From: Megalonaias nervosa
Taxonomy: Eukaryota; Mollusca; Bivalvia; Unionida; Unionidae
Assembly (NCBI GenBank): GCA_016617855.1
Contig: JAECUM010029108.1
Span: 1 to 64,000, forward strand
DNA: 64,000 bases
Direction: 5' to 3'
Shown: piece by piece, positions 23,389 through 33,093 of the stretch
How positions within the stretch are numbered: the first letter of the stretch is position 1
How the letters are laid out: each line of letters begins with the position of its first letter
The notes under the pieces: generated by a model
The model's database searches: none
Told to the model about the DNA's origin: nothing
The model's input: the letters and a program-made list of their open reading frames with translations, nothing else
Translations under genes and position numbers: made by a program

Positions 23389-23735
23389 AGTAGTAAGGGA
23401 AATGGAGACTTCTATCTCAAGGACCTCTCCCCACCCTCCAAACAAATACAAATTACCATCTCGGAGACCCACCAATCCCTATGCCAAAACGACTTACAGT
23501 TTTTAGCTAGGAGATTTCTACCTCAAATATAATCCAAGACCTTTACCCACTTCCAAACAAATATAAATTACCATCTCGGAGACCCTCCAAACAAATATAA
23601 ATTACCATCTCGGAGACCCACCAACCACTATCCCAAAACGACTTCCAGTTTTAGCCAGGTGATTTCTACCTCAAGGACCTCTACCCCCTTCAATTACGCG
23701 TATTATTTATTCGCTGGAGTAAGAAGGTAAGTGAA
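23389..23735 (+). repeat. Left terminal inverted repeat of element 1
   Basis: It pairs with 39540-39898. In the outer ~220 bp I count about four differences between the two ends; the inner part is somewhat more diverged. Inside the TIR a ~150-bp unit (CCAAACAAATA...CTCGGAGACCCACCAA...TTTTTAGC...GATTTCTACCTCAA) is present twice, with a third partial copy between the two. Confidence 0.93.
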
Positions 23736-23744
23736 ACAGTATTT

Positions 23745-24244
23745 CTAATGTTTAGACAAAATTTCATACTTTTTTTGATAATCTTTTTCATACCTGCTGA
23801 CTCTCATTGGTAGAATATCTGTTAACATACTGTCAATAATACAAAACTCGCGTATTAAATCGTCCATATCATATTTTACACCTCGTAAGTAAGATCGTAT
23901 CTGATCAAGTAATTTTTTGTAAGTGATACTAGCTGTTTTACAGGCATTTTTTTAGTCATAAGTCGAGGTTCAATTTTTTTACGTTCTGTTGCAAGAGAAA
24001 CACCAACGCCTGATATTATTAACAAAAACGGATTTAATGATGCTCCACTTGAAATTATACCAGAGCTAGTCATTAGCAGTGGTAAATATGATATTACTCG
24101 AAGTATTTTGCTATAGTATTTGTAACATTTTTTCACGTACCAAAGGTTTTTATGATAATATCTGTAATATTGCATTAATGCGTCAACATATTGTTTTGGA
24201 ATTTCTTCTGATATCTGATTGAAATCGATGATTTGTTTTTTCAT
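23745..24244 (-). pseudogene. Polinton gene C: membrane-spanning protein, unknown function
   Basis: It starts at Met 24244 (MKKQIIDFNQISEEIPKQYV). The first 122 residues have an aromatic, lysine-rich N-terminal half (YYRYYHKNLWYVKKCYKYY). A hydrophobic region follows (VISYLPLLMTSSGIISSG, then NPFLLIISGVGVSLA) that could form one or two membrane segments or a re-entrant hairpin. A frameshift near 23878 precedes the last ~45 residues (DDLIREFCIIDSMLTDILPM), which end at 23745 just inside the left TIR. It follows B closely and is probably co-transcribed with A and B. A homologue lies at 1305-1761. The family is not known to me. Confidence 0.7.
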
Positions 24245-24255
24245 TATACAATATT

Positions 24256-24849
24256 TTATACAAAGACAAAAGTTCTAGCACCAACAATCGAATCGAGAAA
24301 CTCGCGGAATTTATTATTTTTAGGATCAGCTAAAAACTCTCTATATTTGTCATAAACATCTGACGAAGTATCATCATATCGTTTATCTGTTAGTACATAT
24401 TGTTTCTTTAACCAAGCGTATGAATCAAAACTATTTCCTACTTCACTCTCATATAAATCTGTTTTATTCACCAAATTACTGTAATCGATTTCTGTTTCTT
24501 CAATATACCCTAATACTAAACTCAACTGATCTAACGTGTAATTTTTGAGAACAAGATGTTGTCTGATAATTGCATATGCGACTACGAAATTTGTTAGCGT
24601 TAATTTCTTAAGCTTATCTAGTTCAATTGTGAGAAGACCAACAGCAGAAGCTACTTTTAACACTAATTTTTCATATAGTTTTGTGAGTATTGTTTTAATT
24701 TCGTTGTAATAATTCCGTAATGACAATTGTCTAGGGTACTGGATTGATGGGAATGGAACATCGTCTTCTTCACTTATATCATAATAAGAATCAGACTTTA
24801 CTTCCAGCTTTGTTTGATCGACTTCTTCAAAAAAACTTTTCTCGCTCAT
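24256..24849 (-). CDS. Polinton gene B: unknown function
   Basis: I choose Met 24849 (the last of three Met in LMMMSEKSFFEEVD), which overlaps the end of gene A by about 23 bp. The open frame could also start at 24873. It is about 198 residues, uninterrupted, acidic at the N-terminus (YDISEEDDVPFPS) and helical in the middle (LSLRNYYNEIKTILTKLYEK, then VVAYAIIRQHLVLKNYTL). I see no enzyme motif. The diverged homologue at 715-1260 keeps the central helix block and the DKYREFLADP segment, which marks these as the constrained parts. It lies in a tight A-B-C array directed towards the left TIR. Confidence 0.75.
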   Translation of the reverse strand: MSEKSFFEEVDQTKLEVKSDSYYDISEEDDVPFPSIQYPRQLSLRNYYNEIKTILTKLYEKLVLKVASAVGLLTIELDKLKKLTLTNFVVAYAIIRQHLVLKNYTLDQLSLVLGYIEETEIDYSNLVNKTDLYESEVGNSFDSYAWLKKQYVLTDKRYDDTSSDVYDKYREFLADPKNNKFREFLDSIVGARTFVFV

Positions 24850-25561
24850 CATCATTAAAATTACTAATTTCATCGTCTAAAGTTTTGATTATCTTTAGAG
24901 ACTTGTTAACAATAATCGGATCAAATTCTGGGTCTTTTTTATGTATCATTGGCAAAATTGCGTTTGCGTACACTTTAATAATTGACTCTGCGTCTGACGT
25001 CATAGTAACGATTTTAACCAAGGTTTCTTTGTCATGGTAGTACATACCGAGATGTTTAAATATACCTCGTTTTGAAAAACTATCATGTAACTTTTTGTTT
25101 CTTTTCATTCTCATTTTTTTATTTTCCACTAGTTTGTCAAGACGAGTATGATTTTCGTTTATTCGTCTTTCTTCTAGTGTTCTTCCACTATAAACTCGTG
25201 CTTTTATTAAATCTGATTTTATTATCAAATCTATGTTAGACCAATCAAGCTCGAGTAATATTTTTTTAAATATAATTTCAACTTGTTTTTGTTCTTCTAG
25301 ACAATCATCAGGATGACAGTATCTGCTTATAATATCAAAGTTTACTATTGCTTTTTTCAGTTGTGGTTCTCGCATATGCACAACGCGAACAAAATTAGCA
25401 AAATTTACTGGCAATGTTGGATTGTTCAATGATTCGATGTTAAGTTTTTTCAAACTTTGGATTAATTTTACTATTTCATTAACGGCTCCAACATCTTTGT
25501 TGGGGTTTAAAATATTATCATAACATTCTCTTGCAATGGTTATAATTGGTGGTTCTGACAT
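24827..25561 (-). CDS. Polinton gene A: unknown function
   Basis: This intact frame of 244 residues starts at MSEPPIITIARECYDNILNP. It is lysine- and aspartate-rich and mostly helical. HDSFSKRGIFKHLGMYYHDK and the N-terminal third (NFVRVVHMREPQLKKAI) are conserved in the degraded homologue at 37-735. No known fold is recognised by eye. It starts an A-B-C cassette with overlapping or closely spaced genes, downstream of the fibre-like gene on the same strand. Co-conservation in two elements suggests a shared, perhaps structural or regulatory, role; that is inference. Confidence 0.75.
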   Translation of the reverse strand: MSEPPIITIARECYDNILNPNKDVGAVNEIVKLIQSLKKLNIESLNNPTLPVNFANFVRVVHMREPQLKKAIVNFDIISRYCHPDDCLEEQKQVEIIFKKILLELDWSNIDLIIKSDLIKARVYSGRTLEERRINENHTRLDKLVENKKMRMKRNKKLHDSFSKRGIFKHLGMYYHDKETLVKIVTMTSDAESIIKVYANAILPMIHKKDPEFDPIIVNKSLKIIKTLDDEISNFNDDEREKFF

Positions 25562-25605
25562 TATTTTATAGCATTAGATTAAATTTGATCATCAAGTGTA
25601 TATAT

Positions 25606-26857
25606 TTAAAATGCTGTCAGTCCTGGAAATGGATGTTCAGCAGCTAAAACATTAACTCGAAAATATAAGTACTTGTTAACAGTGTTTTCTGCCGGAATCG
25701 TAAAATATTGTGTTGTTGAAATGTAAGTGTCTGTTGTGCTATACAGTGTTGTCCAGTTGATATCGTCATTTGATCCTTCCAATCGCCAATTATAAATTCG
25801 GCCAACACCAGAGTTTAATCGGCCTCGCAAATGAAATTGCCAAACAGCAACTGCAGTAGGACATTTAATTTTAATCCAAAAATTTTCAACTTCTCCGTTA
25901 GTCGTCCACTCATGTCTATCAGAGAAAGCGTAATAAGGATAATTTTCAAGATAATATGCTGATGCGCTTACCTCAAACCCAACTCGATTGTCAGTTGCTT
26001 TATAAAGCATTGGAATATATCCAACATTGTTTTTAGTTCGTTTTATACCACTAGACAGACTATCAACATATGCTTTATTTGTCAGATCATTAGGGCTAAC
26101 TGGAACATATGTCGTAGTTATTTTATTATTTCTCATGTTTATATTGCCTGACATTGGTCCACCAGATTTTTTAAAGTATGGGGCAAGTTCTTCTTTCAAA
26201 TGACCATAACTAACAGCATCAGCATCATTAGCTGGTGGTGAGGTTGTCGGTAATCCAGTTATTTTTGAATTTGACATAAACAGGTTACCTGTCATTGTAT
26301 CGCCGGCTTTGTTAAGTTTATTATCGTCAACAGATTTTAACTGCGCAAAACTTGCAGCTTGTGTTTGATTCAAGTTTTCTGGCGGATATGCAGTCTCTAA
26401 ATTTAATGTTTTTTTTTCCTGACATGCTAATAATACCTATAACCGTTCCACCGATTGTATCAAGTTTGTTATCATCCACATACCTCAACTATGCATAACT
26501 TACCACTTGTGTATAATTTAAGTTTGCTGGTGGATACCTGGTCTCCAAAATTATTATTTTTTTTTCTGACATATCTAAATTACCGCTTAAAGTTCCTCCT
26601 GCCAACGACATCTTGTTGTCATCAACAGATTTTAGTTGTGCATAACTGACAGCTTGTGTGTTATTAACATTTATTGGTGGATACGCTGTTTCTAAACCTA
26701 GTACTCGTTGATTTGACATAAACAGGTTTCCTGTCATTGTGTCACCGGATTTTTTCAGGTAACCTGATAAATCAATCTTGCCGTCTGTTATTTTTGTAGT
26801 TGTACTTACAGCTGACGAATCTCCTATCAATGTTCCAAATTTTATATAGTAACTCAT
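25606..26857 (-). pseudogene. Fibre-like adhesin with phage-tail-fibre repeats and F5/8C-like end
   Basis: It starts at Met 26857 (MSYYIKFGTLIGDSSAVSTT). The shaft is built of at least five repeats of about 40-45 residues of the form SGDTMTGNLFMSNQRVLGLE, then PP...AVSYAQLKSVDDNK. Phage tail fibres use the same pattern in trimeric shafts. The C-terminal ~150 residues (25606-26060) contain WQFHLRGRL, RIYNWRLEGSNDDINWTTLY and YFTIPAENTVNKYLYFRVNV, which resembles a galactose-binding (F5/8 type C, discoidin) beta-sandwich. A role as virion fibre for cell attachment is inferred. An in-frame TAG near 26495 and a frameshift in a poly-A run near 26420 break it. It is transcribed divergently from the ATPase. 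Confidence 0.75.
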
Positions 26858-26926
26858 TATTTATTGTCCTACATAAAATTGTCAACATTAGTCAGTTTAA
26901 TATAACATAAAATTATATAACAAACA
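26858..26926. promoter_or_regulatory. Divergent promoter region, fibre / packaging ATPase
   Basis: Only 69 bp separate the two start codons. The stretch is very AT-rich, with TTTAATATAACATAAAATTA near the ATPase side. A shared bidirectional promoter is inferred from layout. Confidence 0.45.
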
Positions 26927-27590
26927 ATGGCAAAATCGTCGATATTAAATTTTGATACAGAGCGGTTGGTGAAACATAAACATAACAACGAACTTCCAGA
27001 TTGTCATTATCTTATTGTTGCGCGAACTGGATCGGGAAAAACAAATTTGCTTATGAATTTACTTTTTGGTGATAATTTTAATTACGATCGAGTTTATATT
27101 TATACAATTAATCCGCAGCAAAATAAGTACGAGTTACTAAGCAAATATAATAATAAACGTCGTGATGATCTTGAGGCTGGAGAAGATTTTTTTATTATCA
27201 AACAGCCAGAAGATCTTGTTCCAGTTAATCAACTCGACTCAGATGAACATAAGATAGTAGTTTTTGACGATATTCCGCTAAACAATGTAGAAATGAACAA
27301 AATAAGATCGTATTTTTCACTGTCTCGAAATAAAAAATGTAATTCTGTTTATTTATAATGTTGATAGCTTTATTCGGCGAAATACTGGTTGTTTTATATT
27401 ATTTCCTGGACTGGACAATGTTGACGTTAGAAATATCGCGAACGAGCAATGTGGTGACGTAACAAAAGAAAAATTTATTGAATTATATCATAAAGCTACA
27501 AAAGATAAGTATAACTTTTTCTTATTTGATAAACTTACACATGATCCAACTAAAATGTTTCGCTGTTGTATTGACAGTTACTTGCAGTAA
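26927..27590 (+). pseudogene. Packaging ATPase (FtsK/HerA type, A32-like)
   Basis: It starts at MAKSSILNFDTERLVKHKHN. Walker A is ARTGSGKTN near residue 35 and Walker B is KIVVFDDIP near residue 110. SLSRNKKCNSVYL is followed by a stop at 27358. From about 27371 a second frame continues with RRNTGCFILFPGLDNVDVRN and ends at 27590. A small deletion with frameshift between them probably removed the sensor region. Polintons and related viruses use this ATPase to pump DNA into capsids. It heads the plus-strand morphogenesis block. Confidence 0.92.
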
Positions 27591-27639
27591 GTTTTTGTTT
27601 TTGATAGTCTTAATTTTATAAAATTTATATATAATAATT

Positions 27640-28712
27640 ATGGATAAACGAGCAAAGTACAGAAAACATATAGAAGATCTAAAAAACTTGCTCAATCTCA
27701 AGCAGCATTTAAGCAAAAAGTACAGCAAGCACGACGTGGACAAGTAACTGCTGCTGAAGCTGCTGCAGAAGCAACGGCCACAATTCTCAAACCAGTTACT
27801 GAAGCACTACTTGGAAAACAACCTGAAACTAAACCACTGTCATCAGAAGAACTTAAGGAACTACAGGAAAAAGGTTTGTTAGGTTTACTCGGTGAAAAAC
27901 CAAAAGAAAAAACCATAAAAATTGTAAATGAACTTGTAAGAAATATTGCTGATCCCGTTGCACGACAAGCTGAATTTGACAAGTTAATGAACAATCCTCT
28001 TGCACTTCAACATGCGATAACAAGAATGACAACTGAGATAAAAAAGATGATAGAAGATATGTCAGAGCAACAAAAAATGATCCAAGAAAGTATGATAAAA
28101 ATATTGCCTGTTAAAGAATCTATACAATGTTACAGAAAACAAGCTAGGGGAAAAATAGATGATACTGAGTATAACGAATTTATTAAAAAATATTTGTCAA
28201 AAGAAAATCTAAACGATCTTAAAAACATTAGAAATTGGTCAGAAGATGATTACAAAAAACTCATGGATATTTTCGAAAAAGTATACGATGATTTTTTGAA
28301 AGCTGATGAAGAAATTAAAAATGTCAGAGAAGAAGAAGAAATAATACCTCTGTTAAATAGAATAAGAGACGGAATTATTGCTGAGGCTTTGCATAGAACA
28401 GCATACCAGTAAAGAACTAAACCAGGAGGTTATAATAAAAGTTGGAATTTTAAAAGATTGTTCGATCAGTATGAACGTAGTAGAGATAAAAGATTACCAG
28501 AAGAAAAAGAAAAAACTGGAACAGGTGTAAAAATATTTACATCAACTGCTGAAATGATAGGCAGATTAATGATGTTGATATCATCAAAAGAAGCTGGTAA
28601 TATTAGTGCTGAAATTGATAATGAAATTATTGATATATTAGATCATCTAAGATCAGAAAATTTATTAACATCTGACGAATACGAAACTTTACACCGCGAC
28701 TTAATTTTGTAA
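27640..28712 (+). pseudogene. Conserved Polinton coiled-coil protein, unknown function
   Basis: An ATG at 27640 (MDKRAKYRKH) opens a frame that must shift near 27660 to continue as KKLAQSQAAFKQKVQQARRG. From there one frame runs to 28712, interrupted only by an in-frame TAA at 28410. The protein is charged and helical throughout (MTTEIKKMIEDMSEQQKMIQ), with an Ala-rich N-terminal part. After the stop it continues SWNFKRLFDQYERSRDKR and ends HRDLIL. Its place between ATPase and penton fits a virion or scaffolding protein; that is inference from position. No enzyme motif is seen. Confidence 0.65.
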
Positions 28713-28729
28713 AAACATAATAAATAACA

Positions 28730-29485
28730 ATGTCAACAACATTATTACTAGACTCTAGTATAGCTGCAAACGATAGTGCAAATTTGTCAGTAAATTATAT
28801 TCCGCCAATACAACTTGGTACTGAAAAACAGTATGAAATTGGAATAATTTCATGTACGTGTTGGCATTCCATGGCTAACGTAAAAACTGGTGTAAACGAT
28901 AAATTTGATTTTACTTTAACTCCAGCTCCAAGGCCTACGTGGAAATCGGTTAAAATTCCGCAAGGAGCATACAACGTAACTGATTTAAATAAGACGATAC
29001 GCGAATTAATAACAAAAAATGGAGAAGTTTTAGACAATTTTGAGCTAACACCAAACTATAACACATTACGCGCTAGAATAACATTAAAAAATAATTTGAT
29101 AATAGATTTTTCATCATCAAAAAGCATAGCATCGCTGATTGGATTTACTCACAAGCAATATGGATCAACCACAGAACAAACTATAACATTTGACGGTGAA
29201 CTGCCGGTAAATATAACTGACGTAAACACAATATTAATAAATTGCTCTATTGCTTCTGGATCTTACTCAGCCCAAGGTAGTAAAGGACAACCGATATATA
29301 GTTTCTTGCCAGAAGTTCCACCGGGATCGCTCATGCAAATTAGTCCACGGCAAGTTATTTATTATCCGCTAAATGTTGAAAATCAAATAACAACAATAAA
29401 TATGCAGTTGACAGATCAATCTGGACGACAGCTGGATCTGAATAACGAGGTTGTTACTTATTATTTACGCCTAAGTGCGCAATAG
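28730..29485 (+). CDS. Penton (minor capsid) protein, single jelly roll
   Basis: This intact frame of 251 residues has MSTTLLLDSSIAANDSANLS at the N-terminus. The diagnostic IPQGAYNVTDLNKTIRELI segment lies near residue 83, followed by beta-rich sequence (RARITLKNNLIIDFSSSKSI). It ends with INMQLTDQSGRQLDLNNEVV. The pattern and length fit Polinton penton proteins, which occupy the vertices of the icosahedral capsid. It starts 17 bp after the preceding gene and lies upstream of MCP. No lesion is visible, so it is one of the few intact genes of the element. Confidence 0.8.
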   Translation: MSTTLLLDSSIAANDSANLSVNYIPPIQLGTEKQYEIGIISCTCWHSMANVKTGVNDKFDFTLTPAPRPTWKSVKIPQGAYNVTDLNKTIRELITKNGEVLDNFELTPNYNTLRARITLKNNLIIDFSSSKSIASLIGFTHKQYGSTTEQTITFDGELPVNITDVNTILINCSIASGSYSAQGSKGQPIYSFLPEVPPGSLMQISPRQVIYYPLNVENQITTINMQLTDQSGRQLDLNNEVVTYYLRLSAQ

Positions 29486-29544
29486 CTTCGCTATCGACTT
29501 CGTGATTGGCAATCGACTTCGGTTTTATGCAAACCCTTGATATA

Positions 29545-29844
29545 ATGAAACAGAGAAAAAAATTTTATCGAAGAAAAATAGTTGGAGGATTTTTTGGAAA
29601 TATATTTACTAAAGTTATTGAAAATGTTCCGGGAATCGCGCATAAATTTGCACCAATTGCACTTGACGCAGGTAAAGCTTTTGCAACTGGAGCCGCATCT
29701 GCTGCTGCAACTGCGGTGGGACAAAAAATAGCTGATAAAATTAAAGGCACACCGTCTACATCTGAGATAAAACAAGTTATATCAGAAATCGCTCCAACAA
29801 AAGAAACTCAACGTGCTATGATAACAACAACCAAAAAACTTTAG
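29545..29844 (+). CDS. Small basic/Ala-rich protein, virion core candidate
   Basis: I choose Met 29545 (MKQRKKFYRRKIVGGFFGNI); Met 29527 is possible. About 99 residues: a strongly basic N-terminus, then an amphipathic, Gly/Ala-rich part (FATGAASAAATAVGQKIADK). The composition resembles small membrane-active or DNA-binding core proteins of adenovirus-like viruses, but I cannot prove homology. It lies between penton and MCP and overlaps the presumed MCP start. It appears intact. Confidence 0.55.
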   Translation: MKQRKKFYRRKIVGGFFGNIFTKVIENVPGIAHKFAPIALDAGKAFATGAASAAATAVGQKIADKIKGTPSTSEIKQVISEIAPTKETQRAMITTTKKL

Positions 29845-31335
29845 CAGAAACGTATGACACCGATGACATTGTAACAGAATTTGAGTATGTTGAGTATCTC
29901 GATGAAAATTCTAATGAACCAAATAAAGCTGGTATTAGAACATTTAATACTCGAGACGAAGATGTATTTCTACTGCCACATAAGGCAATGTTAGAAGTTC
30001 GCGGTCAGATTATGACAGTGGCCAATCTGCCTGTTGCAATTGCAGCTGGAACAGAAGTAGCTCTTATAAATAATGGTTGGTGCTTATTTAAAAGTGCTCG
30101 ATATCAACTGGCCAATCAAACTGTTGAGGATATCTCGAGTCACCTACAAGTTGCAAGTACAATCTTAAATATTATTTCGTTTTCCGACGATTGCTCCAGA
30201 TCGACTGCAACGAACATGATGTGGTTTAAAGATACTGGACGTGGTTCAGCTGAATCGACCGAACCTTTCTTGAAAGGTGTTTTATTACACGGAGCTGATG
30301 CCGCTGCAGATGTTGTAATTGTAAGAACTTTTCTTATTGTTAATGCAGCCGCACTAGGTATAGCCGCACCAGCTGCAGCCGGTAACGCAGACGCCACAAG
30401 AGTCTCACTTACTGCAGCTTGTAATAATCTTGGTATAGCACCACCAGCTGCAGGTGCGGACGGCGTTGCAATGTTAGATTTAATCAATAACACAATTAGC
30501 GTAAAAAATCCATGTTACAATGAAGGTTTTGCTAGAAGAAAAGAATTTGCAGAAGGATCACGTCAAATTACAATGATGCTGCCATTAAGTACAATATTTG
30601 GCTTTTGTCGCGATTACAACAAAGTATTTCGTGGAGTTAAACATACACTTATTTTAGATCGAGCAGAACAAAACGACTGCCTGTTTAGGTCAGGCGGAGC
30701 TGATGTACAATTTATCATAAACAAACTTGCGCTATGGATGCCACGAATAACTCCATCAATCGATAAAATGTCAGACTTAAACAGTATACTCGATAAACAT
30801 ACAAACAGAATTTATTTTCAACAACATAAAATATATCAAACAGCAGTTCCGAATACTACTGACTACACATGGCGAGTTATAACAACATCAAGCGAACAAC
30901 TGCCGAGGCAATTATTTGTTGTATTTCAACAGCAAGCGCGACGTGGTAACCAACAACAAAATAATGCGATATTTGATAACGCTGATGTTAGACGAATAAC
31001 AATATCCAGAACGAGCGATAGAATGTAATTTTGCAGATGACGATAATAAAAATATTACTAGACCTTACATGTATCTGCTCGACGCAGTGCAAAAATATCA
31101 GGATGTTGGAGATGGATCTCAAATATCGGCAGAGGAATTTCGTACACTTTATCCAATATTTTATTTTGATGTTAGTAAACATAGCGAGCGATCTGTCGAC
31201 TCGACAGCTGATATTGAAATTACTTGGACACTCGGAGCAGTTCCTGTGGCACAGTTATACGTATACGCGCTAGTGATCAGCGACAGATTTATTATGATTG
31301 ATTCTGTTGGAGGTAAAATGACAGTACAAGCTTAA
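29841..31335 (+). pseudogene. Major capsid protein, double jelly roll
   Basis: The N-terminal part LAETYDTDDIVTEFEYVEYL begins near 29841 without a proper ATG in frame. An ATG at 29818 is in another frame, so a frameshift at the start is likely. The main open frame to 31028 includes FNTRDEDVFLLPHKAMLEVR, LINNGWCLFKSARYQLANQT and MLPLSTIFGFCRDYNKVFRG, all typical of Polinton hexon-like MCPs. A second lesion near 31025 shifts the frame. The end EEFRTLYPIFYFDVSKHSER to 31335 completes the second jelly roll. Trimers of this protein would form the capsid shell. It has at least two breaks. Confidence 0.88.
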
Positions 31336-31354
31336 TCTGTAACTTTATTATAAG

Positions 31355-31756
31355 ATGACAAAATATATTGTAAAAGAAATATATCTGACTTATGGTCAAG
31401 TTAAAAAATTAGCAGCTGCTGTTGCAAAGCAGAGGCAGGTATCATTAAAAATCAACCCTGACATTTCCAAGGGTATTTTAACAAAATTAATGTTAACCAA
31501 AAAACTAGTAAACAGGTACGATCGTAAAAAACCTTTTGTTTTAAATTTAAGTGCCGCACAAATAACAGCGATGGCAAAACAAGGTGGTTTCTTTGGTCCG
31601 GCATTATCAGTGATAGCCAGAACGTTATTACCTAAAATTTTGCCGGTGTTAGGTACATTAGGACTAGCAGCAGCGTCTGGAGCAATATCTGGCGCAACGA
31701 AAAAAGCAGTTGAAGGTCGTGGTATTGTTGGCAGTGGTATAAAGAAAATAGTCTAA
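31355..31756 (+). CDS. Small membrane-active protein, pVI/pX-like candidate
   Basis: This intact 133-residue frame starts MTKYIVKEIYLTYGQVKKLA. A charged N-terminal half is followed by LNLSAAQITAMAKQGGFFGP. A hydrophobic stretch follows (ALSVIARTLLPKILPVLGTL) and then a Gly-rich tail ending GRGIVGSGIKKIV. The GGFFGPAL...LLPKILP pattern recalls hydrophobic adenovirus-type minor core proteins released by the protease. Homology is suggested by pattern and position only. Confidence 0.55.
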   Translation: MTKYIVKEIYLTYGQVKKLAAAVAKQRQVSLKINPDISKGILTKLMLTKKLVNRYDRKKPFVLNLSAAQITAMAKQGGFFGPALSVIARTLLPKILPVLGTLGLAAASGAISGATKKAVEGRGIVGSGIKKIV

Positions 31757-31785
31757 AGATAAGTTTTATGTGACTGATAAATATA

Positions 31786-31925
31786 ATGCCACATCGAAAA
31801 ACAAAATCGTCGAAAAAAAAAGGAAAACAAAGAGTCCTGGAACAAAACAAGGAGGAGTTCTTTCTTCACTTACGGCGGGATTAGCGGGAAGTATTCTTCC
31901 AGGCCTACTAGGAATCGGACGTTGA
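31786..31925 (+). pseudogene. Very small basic/hydrophobic core protein, frameshifted
   Basis: An ATG at 31786 gives MPHRKTKSSKKKGKQRV. A shift within or just after the 9-A run at about 31812-31820 is needed to reach KQGGVLSSLTAGLAGSILPG and a stop at 31925. The basic head plus hydrophobic tail of about 45 residues looks like a second DNA-condensing core peptide. It is too short for firm assignment. Confidence 0.4.
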
Positions 31926-31959
31926 CTAACATTGCCGGGAACACGCCCCCCCCCCCCCG

Positions 31960-32367
31960 CTAAGTAACTTTGATATACTTAATAAGCTAAAACAAGTAAA
32001 CAATTTCCACGGAGTTTATTCTAAGGATGAACTTACTAACATCACAGGTGGTTCCTGCGTGATAAATATACAAGATTTCAATGACGGATCTGGTACACAT
32101 TGGGTAGCAGTTTATAATAACAATTATTTTGACTCGTTTGGACTTCCTCCGAGCGACGCAATAAAAAAATATATAAACAAAAAATATAAAATAATATATT
32201 ATTCGTCCATTCAACTTCAACCTGTTGGAACTTCTGCTTGTGGATATTATTGTATAATGTTCATTAAACAAATGTCCCAGCCTAAATTTAATTTTTTAAA
32301 TTTTATTTTACAGTTTGACAAGCAACCTTCTCACGCTAATGATGAGATTGCAATTAATTTTATCTAA
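31960..32367 (+). pseudogene. Adenain-like cysteine protease (PRO)
   Basis: The frame reads LSNFDILNKLKQVNNFHGVY, then GSCVINIQD, GTHWVA (catalytic His at 32098-32100) and YFDSFG (acidic residue). IQLQPVGTSACGYYC follows, with an oxyanion-type Gln and the catalytic Cys at 32239-32241. This is the His-Asp-Cys order of adenovirus protease and its Polinton relatives, which mature capsid proteins. The catalytic part is intact. The N-terminus is unclear: there is no ATG, and a 13-C run at 31946-31958 lies just upstream, where the frame is lost. Confidence 0.87.
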
Positions 32368-32382
32368 ACTTACAAATATATA

Positions 32383-32584
32383 ATGTCAACATATTGTCTC
32401 AAATGTAAAACTAAAACAGAAAATATCAATGAAACAACAGAAAAAAACAAAGAACAACAGGACGATGCTGAAAAGTCTTTGCGCAATTTGTGGAAAAAGA
32501 AAAAGTATGTTTTTAAAGAAATTATCCCCAGCGATAAAGTCGTTGGGAGCTGGTTGCCCTGACGTTATTTTAGTAGACGACTAA
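32383..32584 (+). pseudogene. Small double-CxxC zinc-ribbon protein, frameshifted
   Basis: It starts at 32383 with MSTYCLKCKTKTENIN (first CxxC). A frameshift near 32455 leads to NRTMLKSLCAICGKRKS (second CxxC), then KKLSPAIKSLGAGCPD and a stop at 32584. Two knuckles about 30 residues apart match a short zinc-ribbon type (DUF5679-like) known from viruses and mobile elements. The role is unknown; nucleic-acid binding is likely. Confidence 0.6.
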
Positions 32585-32592
32585 TTAACAGA

Positions 32593-33093
32593 ATGAGATG
32601 CAAGTGTGATTGTGATAGAGATTTATGTCTTGAGCAAAATAAAATTGTCACATACTGTCAACAATGCAACAATAGAGAAATAATAGGAACAGGTATAGAC
32701 ATACATAAAGTAATTGGCAAATTGCCAAAAGCAAGGAGGCTGGACATTGCCAGGCCATAAATATACTGGACCTTATAATCCTCTTGATAAACAACTAGAT
32801 GAAATGATAATCCGCTGCCAGGACAAGAGCCTTACAATCAAGTTGATGAGATAGCAATGCGCCATGATATCTGCTACAGGGACGTTGAACGTCCTGATAA
32901 CGTTCGTGTAGAAAACTCAAAATCAGACTGCGATAAAGTAATGTTAGACGAACTTCGTGATATGAAACCGACAAATATGCGAGAACGTTTTGATAGAAGG
33001 CTGGTGCAGGGTTTTATTGGAGCAAAATATAAATTGGGACTCGGTGAAGAACTGTATGATGATTTTGCAGCTGAATTACACAAACCTAAATAA
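32593..33093 (+). pseudogene. Parvovirus-type phospholipase A2-like domain with Cys-rich N-terminus
   Basis: It starts at 32593 with a Cys-rich segment (MRCKCDCDRDLCLEQNK, then YCQQCNN). After a shift near 32733 the PLA2 calcium-loop part reads LPGHKYTGPYNPLDKQL. After a second shift near 32805 it reads PLPGQEPYNQVDEIAMRHDI and CYRD, with the HDxCY catalytic motif (His-Asp). The rest to 33093 (FDRRLVQGFIGAKYKLGLGE) is open. Parvovirus capsids use such a domain to breach endosomes. The stop at 33091-33093 is followed in the same frame, with no gap, by the integrase. Confidence 0.75.
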
